64,000 nt of DNA from assembly GCF_013358405.1 (NCBI RefSeq), contig NZ_CP054836.1:992001-1056000 (forward strand). The letters are read 5' to 3'. The notes below the pieces were generated by a model that worked only from the letters and a program-made list of their open reading frames with translations, was not told the origin of the DNA and ran no database searches. This DNA comes from Oricola thermophila (GTDB lineage: Bacteria; Pseudomonadota; Alphaproteobacteria; Rhizobiales; Rhizobiaceae). The position numbers and the translations under genes are program-made. Shown here piece by piece: positions 52,389 to 59,634 of the stretch; the first letter of the stretch is position 1, and each line of letters begins with the position of its first letter.

Positions 52389-52907
52389 ATGATCGACAGC
52401 GCGAAATACACCGTGTCCGGCACGATCATCGCCATCATTGACGGCAAGCAGGTATCTGTCCCGGATGATCCTTCCAACCGGCATCGCCGGATGATCGCGG
52501 AATGGGAGGCGAGCGGAGGTGTGATCCAGCCATACCAGACGCCCGCGCCTACCGCCGCAGACGTGAATGCCGAGCGCGACCGGCGCATTGCGGATGGGTT
52601 CATGTTCAATGGCGTCCAGTATCAATCCGGGCCGGAGGATCGCGAGAACATCGCGGGCGCAGCTACGGCGGCGCTGGGCGCGATCATGAACGGCGCGCAG
52701 CCCGGCGATTACCACTGGCATGGCGGATCGAGCGATTTCGTCTGGATCGCGGCTGACAACACCGAGCACGCGATGGACGCGCAGACAGTTTACGCATTCG
52801 GGCAGGCAGCTTTGGCGCACAAGCAAGCGCACATTTTTGCGGCGCGCGCGCTCAAGGATTCCGACCCGATCCCGGCAGACTACGCAGACGATCAGTACTG
52901 GCCGTAA
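52389..52907 (+). CDS. Fibre-associated protein (DUF4376-like)
   Basis: 172 residues from ATG 52389 (a GTG at 52383 is also possible). Segment AERDRRIADGFMFNGVQYQS, then ENIAGAATAALGAI and WIAADNTEHAMDAQTVYAFG is the DUF4376 pattern of small proteins downstream of fibre genes, thought to be assembly or tip components. GGAG ribosome site. Confidence 0.8.
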   Translation: MIDSAKYTVSGTIIAIIDGKQVSVPDDPSNRHRRMIAEWEASGGVIQPYQTPAPTAADVNAERDRRIADGFMFNGVQYQSGPEDRENIAGAATAALGAIMNGAQPGDYHWHGGSSDFVWIAADNTEHAMDAQTVYAFGQAALAHKQAHIFAARALKDSDPIPADYADDQYWP

Positions 52908-52971
52908 GGCAACCCCTCAACATCACCTGACACAAGCAACCGCGCCGGGCGACCGGCGGGAAAGGAACGCT

Positions 52972-53607
52972 ATGGACCTCGACAAAGGCCACACGCGGTT
53001 GATCATCCGCACGGCGGAGAAGCATGGCCTGCTGCGTACCCAGCTGGCCTATGTCCTCGCCACGGCTTGGCACGAAACAGCGCACACTATGAAGCCTGTG
53101 AGGGAAGCCTACTGGCTGTCAGAAAGCTGGCGAAAGAAGAATCTGCGCTATTACCCGTGGTATGGCCGCGGCTTTGTCCAGCTCACCTGGAAGTTCAACT
53201 ACGAGAAGGCAAGCCGCGAGCTGGGACGCGATTTCCTGTCCGATCCCGACGCGGTGATGGAGCCTGAGGCGTCCGCAGAGATCCTCGTGGTCGGGTCCAA
53301 GGATGGCTGGTTCACCGGCAAGAAGCTATCCGATTATATCACGCTGTCCAAGTCCGACTACCGCAATGCGCGCCGCATCATCAACGGCATGGACAAGGCC
53401 GCTGACATAGCGAAACTCGCCAAGGAATACGAAGCCGACTTGAAGGCCATCGGGTACGGCGAAAAGAAGGCCGCAGGCGCGCAAAAGCCGGTTCCCGCAC
53501 CCACCCACCAGAACAACACAGAAACCGCGCCACGGGCCAATTCTGGCGGCATTCTGGCGCGTTTGATCGAAGCTATCCTGGATATCATCGCGAGGGCACG
53601 CAAATGA
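52972..53607 (+). CDS. Endolysin, GH19/chitinase-like
   Basis: 211 residues. Catalytic region AYVLATAWHETAHTMKPVRE, AYWLSESWRKKNLRYYPWYG, RGFVQLTWKFNYEKASREL; the WHETA glutamate and a second glutamate fit a glycosidase that cuts peptidoglycan. After a Pro/Thr linker the protein ends with an amphipathic hydrophobic-basic helix (GGILARLIEAILDIIARARK), which may help it act on the membrane. Ribosome site AAAGGAA. Confidence 0.88.
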   Translation: MDLDKGHTRLIIRTAEKHGLLRTQLAYVLATAWHETAHTMKPVREAYWLSESWRKKNLRYYPWYGRGFVQLTWKFNYEKASRELGRDFLSDPDAVMEPEASAEILVVGSKDGWFTGKKLSDYITLSKSDYRNARRIINGMDKAADIAKLAKEYEADLKAIGYGEKKAAGAQKPVPAPTHQNNTETAPRANSGGILARLIEAILDIIARARK

Positions 53608-53783
53608 CCGCATGGGCACGCATTCTTCTGCGCTATCTTGTTGGCGCGGCGTTTTTCGGCTCCACGGAGATCGGCCGAGAGCTGGCCGCCGACCCGGACT
53701 TGGTTGAGGTCGTGGCGGTTGTGATCGGCCTTGCCGTCGAAGGCTATTACGTCATTGCCAAGAAGCGGGGATGGTCGCTTTGA
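53604..53783 (+). CDS. Small two-segment membrane protein, holin/antiholin candidate
   Basis: 59 residues: an N-terminal hydrophobic helix (ILLRYLVGAAFFG), a charged turn (IGRELAADPD) and a second helix (VVAVVIGLAVEGYYVIA). ATGA overlap with the endolysin gene and a 13-bp overlap with the next gene. Placement suggests a lysis role. Confidence 0.65.
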   Translation: MTAWARILLRYLVGAAFFGSTEIGRELAADPDLVEVVAVVIGLAVEGYYVIAKKRGWSL

Positions 53784-54154
53784 TCGGCACCATCCTTTCA
53801 TGGCTCACGGGCGGGACGCTAAAGCGCATCCTCGATACCGTTGACCACAAGGTTGATAACGAGACCGAGCGCGAGCGCATCAAGACGCATGCAGTTGAGA
53901 CCTACGTGGAGGCTCAGGCGCGGATCCTGACCGGCCGGGGGTGGTGGTTCCCGCTGTTCTTCATTGCCCCCTTGGGTTTCTGGTTTGCGTCGGTGTGCAT
54001 CTATTCGGTGTTCTTCTGCGCACGATGCGCGTTTCCTCAACCGTGGTCGATCGCCGCCCTGCCTTCTCCGCTTGATGAGTGGGCGGGCGTGATTATCGGG
54101 TCACTGTTCCTTGCGAGGTACGGTGAGAGCCTGCTTGCGAGGCTGAAGAAATGA
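53771..54154 (+). CDS. Holin-like membrane protein
   Basis: 127 residues. N-terminal hydrophobic VALIGTILSWLTGG, an amphipathic charged middle (DHKVDNETERERIKTHAVET), then two membrane segments (WWFPLFFIAPLGFWFASVCI and AGVIIGSLFLARYG). It follows the endolysin genes, and this form is common as the holin in Hyphomicrobiales phages and gene transfer agents. Confidence 0.75.
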   Translation: MVALIGTILSWLTGGTLKRILDTVDHKVDNETERERIKTHAVETYVEAQARILTGRGWWFPLFFIAPLGFWFASVCIYSVFFCARCAFPQPWSIAALPSPLDEWAGVIIGSLFLARYGESLLARLKK

Positions 54155-54266
54155 GAGGCGGGACGGCTTGCGCCAGCCTTTTCTGCGTCCGGGTTCCCAA
54201 GGTTGCGACTTACGTGAGCAAGTCTCCCGACCTCGATGTGCGGTGTTACCGTCATCCGTGTCATCG

Positions 54267-54286
54267 ACGCCGCCGCCTCTGCCTTC
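54267..54286 (-). repeat. Inverted repeat arm, copy 1
   Basis: 20 bp identical in inverse orientation to 57196-57215. A following TATACC is also shared after a short variable gap. Confidence 0.8.
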
Positions 54287-54326
54287 AATATACCATAACA
54301 GACTTGAGCCAATCAAGCATCTGAGC

Positions 54327-54363
54327 GGCCCCCGTACCAAGGGCACACAAAGGTACGAGGGCC
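54327..54363. terminator. Long imperfect hairpin
   Basis: GGCCCCCGTACC (54327-54338) pairs with GGTACGAGGGCC (54352-54363), 11 of 12 pairs, with a 13-nt loop. Not followed by a T-run. It may end late transcription with Rho, protect mRNA, or be a regulatory site. Confidence 0.45.
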
Positions 54364-54421
54364 TACCGCAACCCTCCTAGACAGGGCGCGGCTTAATCCT
54401 CCCATAGCCGCGAAATCGTAA

Positions 54422-54502
54422 ATGAAAAATTGCATCATCCGCGTGGTGCTGCTCGCCTATGTCATGGGCGCGCTGCTCCGCAGAAAGGCCAGCCATGCTT
54501 AA
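54422..54502 (+). CDS. Possible 26-residue membrane peptide
   Basis: MKNCIIRVVLLAYVMGALLR then a basic end; its stop overlaps the protease start. Poor ribosome site. Could be a coupling leader. Low support. Confidence 0.25.
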   Translation: MKNCIIRVVLLAYVMGALLRRKASHA

Positions 54503-55130
54503 ATATGGTATCGCTGGCCTGAAATTCACCGTCCTTTGCTTCGCCGCCATCCTGGTCGGCGTGACGCTGAACACCTTCCAATCCCCCCAAACAATCCCCG
54601 TCGATTCCGCCGTGAAGGTCATCAATGGCACCGGTCACGGCACAGGATTCTATGTCGGCCATGACATGGTGATCACCGCGCAGCATGTCGTGGATGATGC
54701 GGCTACCGTCACGATAAAGACAGCCGATGGCGAGACCGTGACGGGCGAAGTCCTCTGGACCAACGTCAAGTACGATATCGCGGCAATCCGCGTATCCCTA
54801 CCTATCTCCCCAGCCTACCTCTCATGCACGACGCCCGCATATGGCGACGAAATCGTGATCCACGGCAATCCCGTCTCCGAGGAGTTCGTGTCGGTATGGG
54901 GCCGCGTCTCTGGATCCGAGCATAGCGCCGGCCGGTGGGCGTCCATTGTCCCCATCAATGCCGCTGTTGTCCCCGGTCAATCCGGTGGACCGGTATACGG
55001 CATGGATGGTGCTGTCGTCGGCATGATCGTCGGGGCTCCAATCGCACGCTTGGGTATGGCCGCATCGCTGACCGGCCTTGGTGCCATTGTCCCCGGAGTC
55101 GAAATCTGCCGGATGATGGGGAGGGCCTGA
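54495..55130 (+). CDS. Exported trypsin-like serine protease (DegP/HtrA-like, no PDZ)
   Basis: 211 residues. One N-terminal membrane anchor (FTVLCFAAILVGVTLNTF), then a chymotrypsin-fold protease: GTGFYVGHDMVITAQHVVDD gives the His, NVKYDIAAIRV the Asp, and VPGQSGGPVYGMDGAVVGMI the Ser. No PDZ domain. It is in the lysis region without a recognised spanin pair, so a role in envelope disruption or in cleaving a periplasmic target is possible. AGAAAGG ribosome site. Confidence 0.85.
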   Translation: MLKYGIAGLKFTVLCFAAILVGVTLNTFQSPQTIPVDSAVKVINGTGHGTGFYVGHDMVITAQHVVDDAATVTIKTADGETVTGEVLWTNVKYDIAAIRVSLPISPAYLSCTTPAYGDEIVIHGNPVSEEFVSVWGRVSGSEHSAGRWASIVPINAAVVPGQSGGPVYGMDGAVVGMIVGAPIARLGMAASLTGLGAIVPGVEICRMMGRA

Positions 55131-55131
55131 G

Positions 55132-55359
55132 ATGACCGCAAACGAGCGTGAGCGTCTTGCCGTCCTCGAGACGCAGGTGGAAAGCCTGCTCAAGCAGGTG
55201 GCAAAGATGAACGACAAGCTGGATGACCTCGACAAGAAGTTGACGGGCAGCAAGGCATTCCGGCTCGGGCTTCTCACCGCCCTTCCTCTTGGCGGCGGGG
55301 GCATCGGCGCGTGGCTACAGAGCTATTTCGGATCAGGAGGGCCAACAGGAACGCACTGA
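55132..55359 (+). CDS. Coiled-coil membrane protein (XhlA-like layout)
   Basis: 75 residues: helix ERLAVLETQVESLLKQVAKM, continuing NDKLDDLDKKL, then a membrane segment (GLLTALPLGGGGIGAWLQ). This layout is shared with XhlA-type lysis accessories. It follows the protease gene by one base. Confidence 0.65.
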   Translation: MTANERERLAVLETQVESLLKQVAKMNDKLDDLDKKLTGSKAFRLGLLTALPLGGGGIGAWLQSYFGSGGPTGTH

Positions 55360-55401
55360 CGTTACCGACACTTTTCCGAAATCTGTCTGTAGAGGCACAA
55401 T

Positions 55402-56439
55402 ATGGCTAAACGAGACCCGCGTGCAATCACACCGGAACAGCACGAGGCGGCGAAGCTCGCTGTCCAGACGCATGGAACCAAGAAGGACGCCGCGCAATCG
55501 CTCGGCATTTCAGAAAGCGCCCTGCAGCGCTGGCTGAAAGCAACCTTCGAGGACGATGAAGACCGGATCGAATATCCAGACTTCGTGACGCTCGGAGACG
55601 ACGAGGAACCAATCGAGGCAATCATAGACCGTCTCGAAAAGGGCTTCAAGCGCAAGCACAAGGCCGCAGCCGCAAGGAAGTGGTTTCAGGTCCGCGTGAA
55701 GGAAACCAAGCCCTATGGCGTCATCGCCTTCGGAGACCCGCACCTTGGCGATCCGGGCTGCAATGTTCCGCTCCTGAAATCCCACCTCGAAATAGCCCGC
55801 CGCGACGGCGTGTACGGCATCAACATAGGAGACACGACCAACAACTGGGTCGGGCGTCTCATGAGGCTGTATGCTGAGCAGGAGACCAGCGCGGCGACAG
55901 AGAAGCGCCTTGCCGAATGGTTCATGTTCGATGCCGGGGTAAAGTGGCTGTGCTGGATTCTCGGCAACCACGACGAGTGGAACGGCGGATCGGACTTCCA
56001 GAAACGATTGGGCGGGACGCATATCCCGATCATTGATTGGAAAGCGCAGTTCAAGGTCACGCACCCGACCGGCACCGAGATCAAGGTGGACGCCGCGCAT
56101 GGCCGCAAGGGGTCTTCGATCTGGAACGAGCTGCACGGGACGCTCAGGGCCGCGAAGCTCGGTGACATGGCTGACGTGTATTACACCGGCCACACGCACA
56201 ATTTCGCGCTTCAGGATTTGGAGATACCCGACAAGGGCCACAACGCATGGCTTGTCCAGTTACGCGGATACAAGTGGCATGACCACCATGCATTGGTGAA
56301 CAGCTTCCCCGAGTACCAGCGCGGCGCTTCCGTGTTCACGATCTGTGATCCTCGACCGGACGCAAGACGGAGGGTACAATGTTTCGAGGACGTTGAGTTC
56401 GGGGCGGACGTTATGGAATGGATGCGAGGCAGAGCATGA
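55402..56439 (+). CDS. HTH-metallophosphoesterase fusion
   Basis: 345 residues. N-terminal residues about 8-50 carry an HTH (GTKKDAAQSLGISESALQRW). Then a calcineurin-like phosphoesterase: FGDPHLGD, GDTTNNW, LGNHDEW, AAHGRKGSSIW and TGHTHN supply all five metal-binding motifs. Substrate unknown; nucleic acids or nucleotides are plausible. Lies among accessory genes right of the lysis block. Confidence 0.85.
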   Translation: MAKRDPRAITPEQHEAAKLAVQTHGTKKDAAQSLGISESALQRWLKATFEDDEDRIEYPDFVTLGDDEEPIEAIIDRLEKGFKRKHKAAAARKWFQVRVKETKPYGVIAFGDPHLGDPGCNVPLLKSHLEIARRDGVYGINIGDTTNNWVGRLMRLYAEQETSAATEKRLAEWFMFDAGVKWLCWILGNHDEWNGGSDFQKRLGGTHIPIIDWKAQFKVTHPTGTEIKVDAAHGRKGSSIWNELHGTLRAAKLGDMADVYYTGHTHNFALQDLEIPDKGHNAWLVQLRGYKWHDHHALVNSFPEYQRGASVFTICDPRPDARRRVQCFEDVEFGADVMEWMRGRA

Positions 56440-56582
56440 CCGATAACCCCAAGGTCTCCGATTACCTGTTCCGGCTGCAAATACTCCTGCACGTGTCGGG
56501 GTATGAGGCTATCGAGTGTCACGACATGATTGATGAAGAGGGGTGCGGTGAGGTGTTCGCCGCGCTTGTGTTCCAGCGATGA
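56436..56582 (+). CDS. Small phage protein
   Basis: 48 residues, MTDNPKVSDYLFRLQILLHV start. ATGA overlaps both neighbours. Unknown. Confidence 0.5.
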   Translation: MTDNPKVSDYLFRLQILLHVSGYEAIECHDMIDEEGCGEVFAALVFQR

Positions 56583-56761
56583 TGGAATCCCGCGACTGGA
56601 TCAGGATGCTCTATATGCACCGTGACGGTAAGGGCATCTACGTCAACACGCCGGATGGTCGCGTCTACATCTCAAGGCTCACCGCAGCTCAGGTGCTGAA
56701 ACATAATGCTGATGCGCTGGCAGGGCAGTTCGTAGCCGATAACGAGTTTGACGAGCGTTAG
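56579..56761 (+). CDS. Small phage protein
   Basis: 60 residues, MMESRDWIRMLYMHRDGKGI start, ends NEFDER. Coupled to the upstream gene; convergent with the 56895 gene. Unknown. Confidence 0.55.
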   Translation: MMESRDWIRMLYMHRDGKGIYVNTPDGRVYISRLTAAQVLKHNADALAGQFVADNEFDER

Positions 56762-56895
56762 ACATCGTTGAATATCTCGTCATGCTCACGCCAGCGCTGG
56801 CATACCGTGCATTTAGGGTCAAACTCGATGCAGCGCGGCCCCCACAGCCGGCGCAGATACAGCCACGAAAGGAAATGGTCGATTAAGCCTGACAT
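56758..56895 (-). CDS. Small cysteine-rich phage protein
   Basis: 45 residues from MSGLIDHFLSWLYLRRLWGP, with three cysteines (RCIEFDPKCTVCQRW), a possible metal site. A recurrent small protein of Hyphomicrobiales phages by recollection. It has its own promoter (56920-56948) and an AAGGA ribosome site. Confidence 0.6.
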   Translation of the reverse strand: MSGLIDHFLSWLYLRRLWGPRCIEFDPKCTVCQRWREHDEIFNDV

Positions 56896-56919
56896 TGAGG
56901 TATCCTTGACAACCAACGC

Positions 56920-56948
56920 ATTATAGCCTTTTTCTGCCCCCTTGCCAA
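56920..56948 (-). promoter_or_regulatory. Promoter of the small minus-strand gene
   Basis: Minus strand: TTGGCA (56948-56943), a 17-bp spacer and the consensus TATAAT (56925-56920). Transcription would start near 56913. Confidence 0.7.
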
Positions 56949-56962
56949 CAAGGGAGAGAATG

Positions 56963-57184
56963 ATGGCAGAGAGAACAGTTGAACAGGTTGAGGCAGAGAT
57001 TGCGCGGCTCCAGGCTGAGAAGCTTCGGCTTATGGAATCCGAGATAACCGAGAAGAAGAAGCAGGCGAAGGAAGCCCTGCTATTCCTCCACGATGCCGGC
57101 GCACTACCAAAGGCATTGAAGGAGGCATTGACCGACAAGCGCGGGCAGATAGCTATCAAGAAGTTCTTCCCTGAGCGCGATTGA
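56963..57184 (+). CDS. Coiled-coil phage protein
   Basis: 73 residues from MAERTVEQVEAEIARLQAEK (ATG 56960 also possible), one long helix then a basic tail (DKRGQIAIKKFFPERD). AGGGAGAG ribosome site. The -35 box of the divergent promoter overlaps its upstream region. Resembles a nucleoid-type coiled-coil protein only in shape. Confidence 0.6.
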   Translation: MAERTVEQVEAEIARLQAEKLRLMESEITEKKKQAKEALLFLHDAGALPKALKEALTDKRGQIAIKKFFPERD

Positions 57185-57195
57185 TGTGGTATAGG

Positions 57196-57215
57196 GAAGG
57201 CAGAGGCGGCGGCGT
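57196..57215 (+). repeat. Inverted repeat arm, copy 2
   Basis: 20 bp, inverse copy of 54267-54286, right after the stop of the 57184 gene. Confidence 0.8.
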
Positions 57216-57349
57216 GGGAAGCAGACACGCATCGTAGACTGACGTAAAGCGCCGTTTGGGCATATTATGTCCGCTGCGAAAAGCAGCTAGGGAACGGAGA
57301 TGCATCGAGTCCGTAAACGCGGATGCCGGAGTAGCGCCCGGCCCGCCTC

Positions 57350-57433
57350 TCACCCCACCCAATAGAACACCACAGACAGCACCACCGCCACGGCTATCAG
57401 CTTGAGAGGGTGACGCCAGATCAGGCGGTGCAT
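57350..57433 (-). CDS. 27-residue membrane peptide (tentative)
   Basis: MHRLIWRHPLKLIAVAVVLS followed by VVFYWVG: a basic start and one membrane segment. TAATG coupling with the next upstream frame. Confidence 0.35.
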   Translation of the reverse strand: MHRLIWRHPLKLIAVAVVLSVVFYWVG

Positions 57434-57498
57434 TACAGCAGCCATTCCGGCAAAAAGCCAAACATCCAGAGAAACACCTCAATCGTAATAATCGCCAT
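57433..57498 (-). CDS. 21-residue hydrophobic peptide (tentative)
   Basis: MAIITIEVFLWMFGFLPEWL plus one residue; coupled by TAATG to the 57433-57350 frame. Very short. Confidence 0.25.
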   Translation of the reverse strand: MAIITIEVFLWMFGFLPEWLL

Positions 57499-57561
57499 GA
57501 TGGTGCTCTTTGTCGTTGACCATACCCTTCCCATCTTCCAATCTCCTATCTCTACCTGGTG

Positions 57562-57951
57562 TCAGTCTTGAGTTTTGGGCGGCTCGTAGCTAAATATGCC
57601 CGCAGGGCCATCAACCGGGTCTCCCGTGTCCAGATCAACGACTAGCGAGCCCTCTAGACATTCCGCGTGGCATATACCGAGGTCGATATCAGTAGAACAG
57701 AGGTCGCCCGTCTTGAATGGTACGGCGCAAATCGGGCATTCGTGATCGTCTTGCATGTGTTTGCCCCCTGTGGGCGGCGCCGGAAGAGGCATCCAGTGGG
57801 TAGGTTCCCAAGACGCCCCGAAGATTTGCCAGCCTCCAACATCTTCTCGCCACCCTCCGATCTTTATACGCCAATCGTTCGGCATGAACTCACAAGCCAA
57901 AAGCAGCAAAGCATCCTTCGGCGCGGTCTCAATTAGTCTCCATTCGGTCAT
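57562..57951 (-). CDS. DUF551-like protein with C-terminal zinc site
   Basis: 129 residues. N-terminal half MTEWRLIETAPKDALLLLAC, GGWREDVGGWQIFGASWEPT and HWMPLPAPP is the DUF551 pattern; the C-terminal half CPICAVPFKTGD and ICHAECLEGS is a likely zinc site. Strong ribosome site within the previous gene end. Unknown function, common in phages. Confidence 0.7.
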   Translation of the reverse strand: MTEWRLIETAPKDALLLLACEFMPNDWRIKIGGWREDVGGWQIFGASWEPTHWMPLPAPPTGGKHMQDDHECPICAVPFKTGDLCSTDIDLGICHAECLEGSLVVDLDTGDPVDGPAGIFSYEPPKTQD

Positions 57952-57954
57952 TCT

Positions 57955-58284
57955 TTAACCCCTTCCTTCGCCATTCGCCGGCATCGACAGCACCGACGAT
58001 ATGTCGCCAAAGTCGCTGACCAGGTAGCACGGCACCAATCCGTGCATCTCGCCCGGATCGCGGCACGGCACGTCCAGAGCGCGCTTGTATCGCACCTCGC
58101 CATCCGCGTTGGCCTGTATGAGCCCGAGACGCGCCACGGGGACGTTGCCATCGTATCTGCACGCGCGACCATCTTCGCGGCGATAGAACGTGTTGCGCAC
58201 CTCGCCATCCAGAACGTCGCGCGTGACGAACAGCGTTCCCGTTGCCAGATCACCGACGCGGTGCATGTCGCGGTGTGCGGTCAT
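57955..58284 (-). CDS. Phage protein, unknown
   Basis: 109 residues, MTAHRDMHRVGDLATGTLFV start, beta-rich. GAGGA ribosome site preceded by the 21-bp junction repeat. Not recognised. Confidence 0.55.
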   Translation of the reverse strand: MTAHRDMHRVGDLATGTLFVTRDVLDGEVRNTFYRREDGRACRYDGNVPVARLGLIQANADGEVRYKRALDVPCRDPGEMHGLVPCYLVSDFGDISSVLSMPANGEGRG

Positions 58285-58297
58285 TCCTCGGGCCCCC

Positions 58298-58318
58298 TTC
58301 TACAGTGGTGGGTTAGGC
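58298..58318 (-). repeat. 21-bp gene-junction repeat, copy 1
   Basis: Exact duplicate of 59195-59215. On the minus strand it lies after the stop of the 58326 gene and before the ribosome site of the 58284 gene. Confidence 0.85.
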
Positions 58319-58325
58319 GTCAAAA

Positions 58326-59183
58326 CTACCACGCGCATTCTCCGGCTTCCGCTTGGCATAAGATGCCCTGATCATCAAAGATCCAGTCGCCCTGCCTCTC
58401 AATGAATTGGCGAAGCTCGTATTTTGACCATTCTTCTCGGAATCTGGCCCCATTTGGCAGCCTCGCTGTATTCTCTGCCATTTTTTCCATACGTTCCCAC
58501 CACGCATGGCGCTCTGGGAACTCCCTGGCTAAAGCCGCTTGATTCTTCTCGCTCTTTAGAAAGCATCCATCGCAATTCCCGAGCCAGCAATTGCCCCCAA
58601 CGTTCGGGAGTCTAAGATCAAAGGTCTGCGAGGCCCAAAATTCTGCGACGTCGCGCTTTGTTACTCCTGCGTCAATTAGTGGCTGCCATGCGTAATGTCG
58701 TGTTCCCTTCACCTTTACGCCCTTAGGTTGGCGTCGGTTCGGCTCGTCTGCGCGGATCCCGGTGCAGTTGGTCCATTCGGACCACCCACAAGCGACCAGA
58801 TAACGTCTCGACGTGTGCACTTTCATTTCCACAGAGCAAAATCGGTTGACGCGATTTGGCAGGAACCCGCGCCGTTTTATCAACTCCTCGAACGGCTCCC
58901 CATTTCGAGATGCGCTGTTGTGATTTACTACCTTATAACGCGGTGGCTCGTTCATGTACTCCAGCCATATGATTGGGACACGCCACCGCTCCGAGCATTC
59001 TTGGATAAAATCGAGCGTTTCCGGCATCTCGCGCCCCGTGTTTTGGAATGTGACTTTGACGCGATCAGGCAGGTCGCCATTGGCCTCTAGTATACAGTGC
59101 AGCATGTATGCGCTTGTACGCCCACCAGAAAATGCAATATGCACATTCCCCTCTGGTAGCCTGTAGTGGTGATGGAATGCCAT
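58326..59183 (-). CDS. PAPS-reductase-family (adenine nucleotide alpha-hydrolase) protein
   Basis: 285 residues from MAFHHHYRLPEGNVHIAFSG. PP-loop variant AFSGGRTSAYMLH, then RFCSVEMKVHTSRRYLVACG, CTGIRADEPNRRQ and cysteines in NCWLGNCDGCFLKS that may hold a cluster or zinc. Similar phage proteins are annotated PAPS reductase; roles in DNA or tRNA thiolation have been proposed for the superfamily. No other sulfur-modification genes are near. AGGATAGGAAG ribosome site. Confidence 0.85.
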   Translation of the reverse strand: MAFHHHYRLPEGNVHIAFSGGRTSAYMLHCILEANGDLPDRVKVTFQNTGREMPETLDFIQECSERWRVPIIWLEYMNEPPRYKVVNHNSASRNGEPFEELIKRRGFLPNRVNRFCSVEMKVHTSRRYLVACGWSEWTNCTGIRADEPNRRQPKGVKVKGTRHYAWQPLIDAGVTKRDVAEFWASQTFDLRLPNVGGNCWLGNCDGCFLKSEKNQAALAREFPERHAWWERMEKMAENTARLPNGARFREEWSKYELRQFIERQGDWIFDDQGILCQAEAGECAW

Positions 59184-59194
59184 CTTCCTATCCT

Positions 59195-59215
59195 TTCTAC
59201 AGTGGTGGGTTAGGC
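59195..59215 (-). repeat. 21-bp gene-junction repeat, copy 2
   Basis: Exact duplicate of 58298-58318. It overlaps the stop of the 59494 gene and precedes the ribosome site of the PAPS-reductase-like gene. Confidence 0.85.
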
Positions 59216-59494
59216 TTCGATCGCTTCCGAAACCAGATCGGGAAGCCGTTCCCTCAATTTCGCGACAAATTCTTTCTTCCACTGGAGCTCCAATTCTGCT
59301 CTGGATGGGCGGGACGGGATGCTACCGGCACCGGCTTCGCTTACCTGCCGCCGAAGTTCCTGCCACAACGCCTCGCATCGTTCGCCGTGTATCTCGGATG
59401 CGGTTTCAGGATCGATCTTCCACAATCCAGACTTCTCCGCCTCGAACGCTGACTTAGCCAATGCAAGGATACGTTCGTGCTCTCCCGTGGCCAT
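59210..59494 (-). CDS. Rightmost prophage gene, unknown
   Basis: 94 residues from MATGEHERILALAKSAFEAE, helical and charged, ends LRERLPDLVSEAIEA. About 140 bp from attR. Its promoter must lie in that gap; no clear one was seen. Confidence 0.6.
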   Translation of the reverse strand: MATGEHERILALAKSAFEAEKSGLWKIDPETASEIHGERCEALWQELRRQVSEAGAGSIPSRPSRAELELQWKKEFVAKLRERLPDLVSEAIEA

Positions 59495-59634
59495 TCTCTC
59501 TACCCTTTTCCACAGGCCCCGAAAACTGTTGATGGCGTGGGGCACCCGCCATGTAACCGATTGATTCATAGTGACCGTAAGCGCATGGCGCGTGGGGCAC
59601 ATTGATGCCGGAAAACAAGGGGTTCCAGCGTTTT

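Larger units (their letters stand above)
54155..54494. other. Non-coding gap with repeat arm and long hairpin
   Basis: 340 bp between the holin-like gene and the protease gene. It contains a 20-bp arm of an inverted repeat (54267-54286; partner at 57196), a 12-bp-stem hairpin (54327-54363) and a possible 26-codon peptide (54422-54502). No larger gene is seen. Confidence 0.5.
57185..57561. other. Gap with repeat arm and tiny minus-strand frames
   Basis: 377 bp with no larger gene. It holds the second arm of the inverted repeat (57196-57215) and two coupled very short minus-strand frames (57350-57498) that encode hydrophobic peptides. Confidence 0.45.

Noticed and set aside
58326..59183. Dnd/Ssp phosphorothioation system
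   Set aside because: The PAPS-reductase-like protein stands alone; no DndB, DndD, DndE or cysteine desulfurase partner lies in the prophage.
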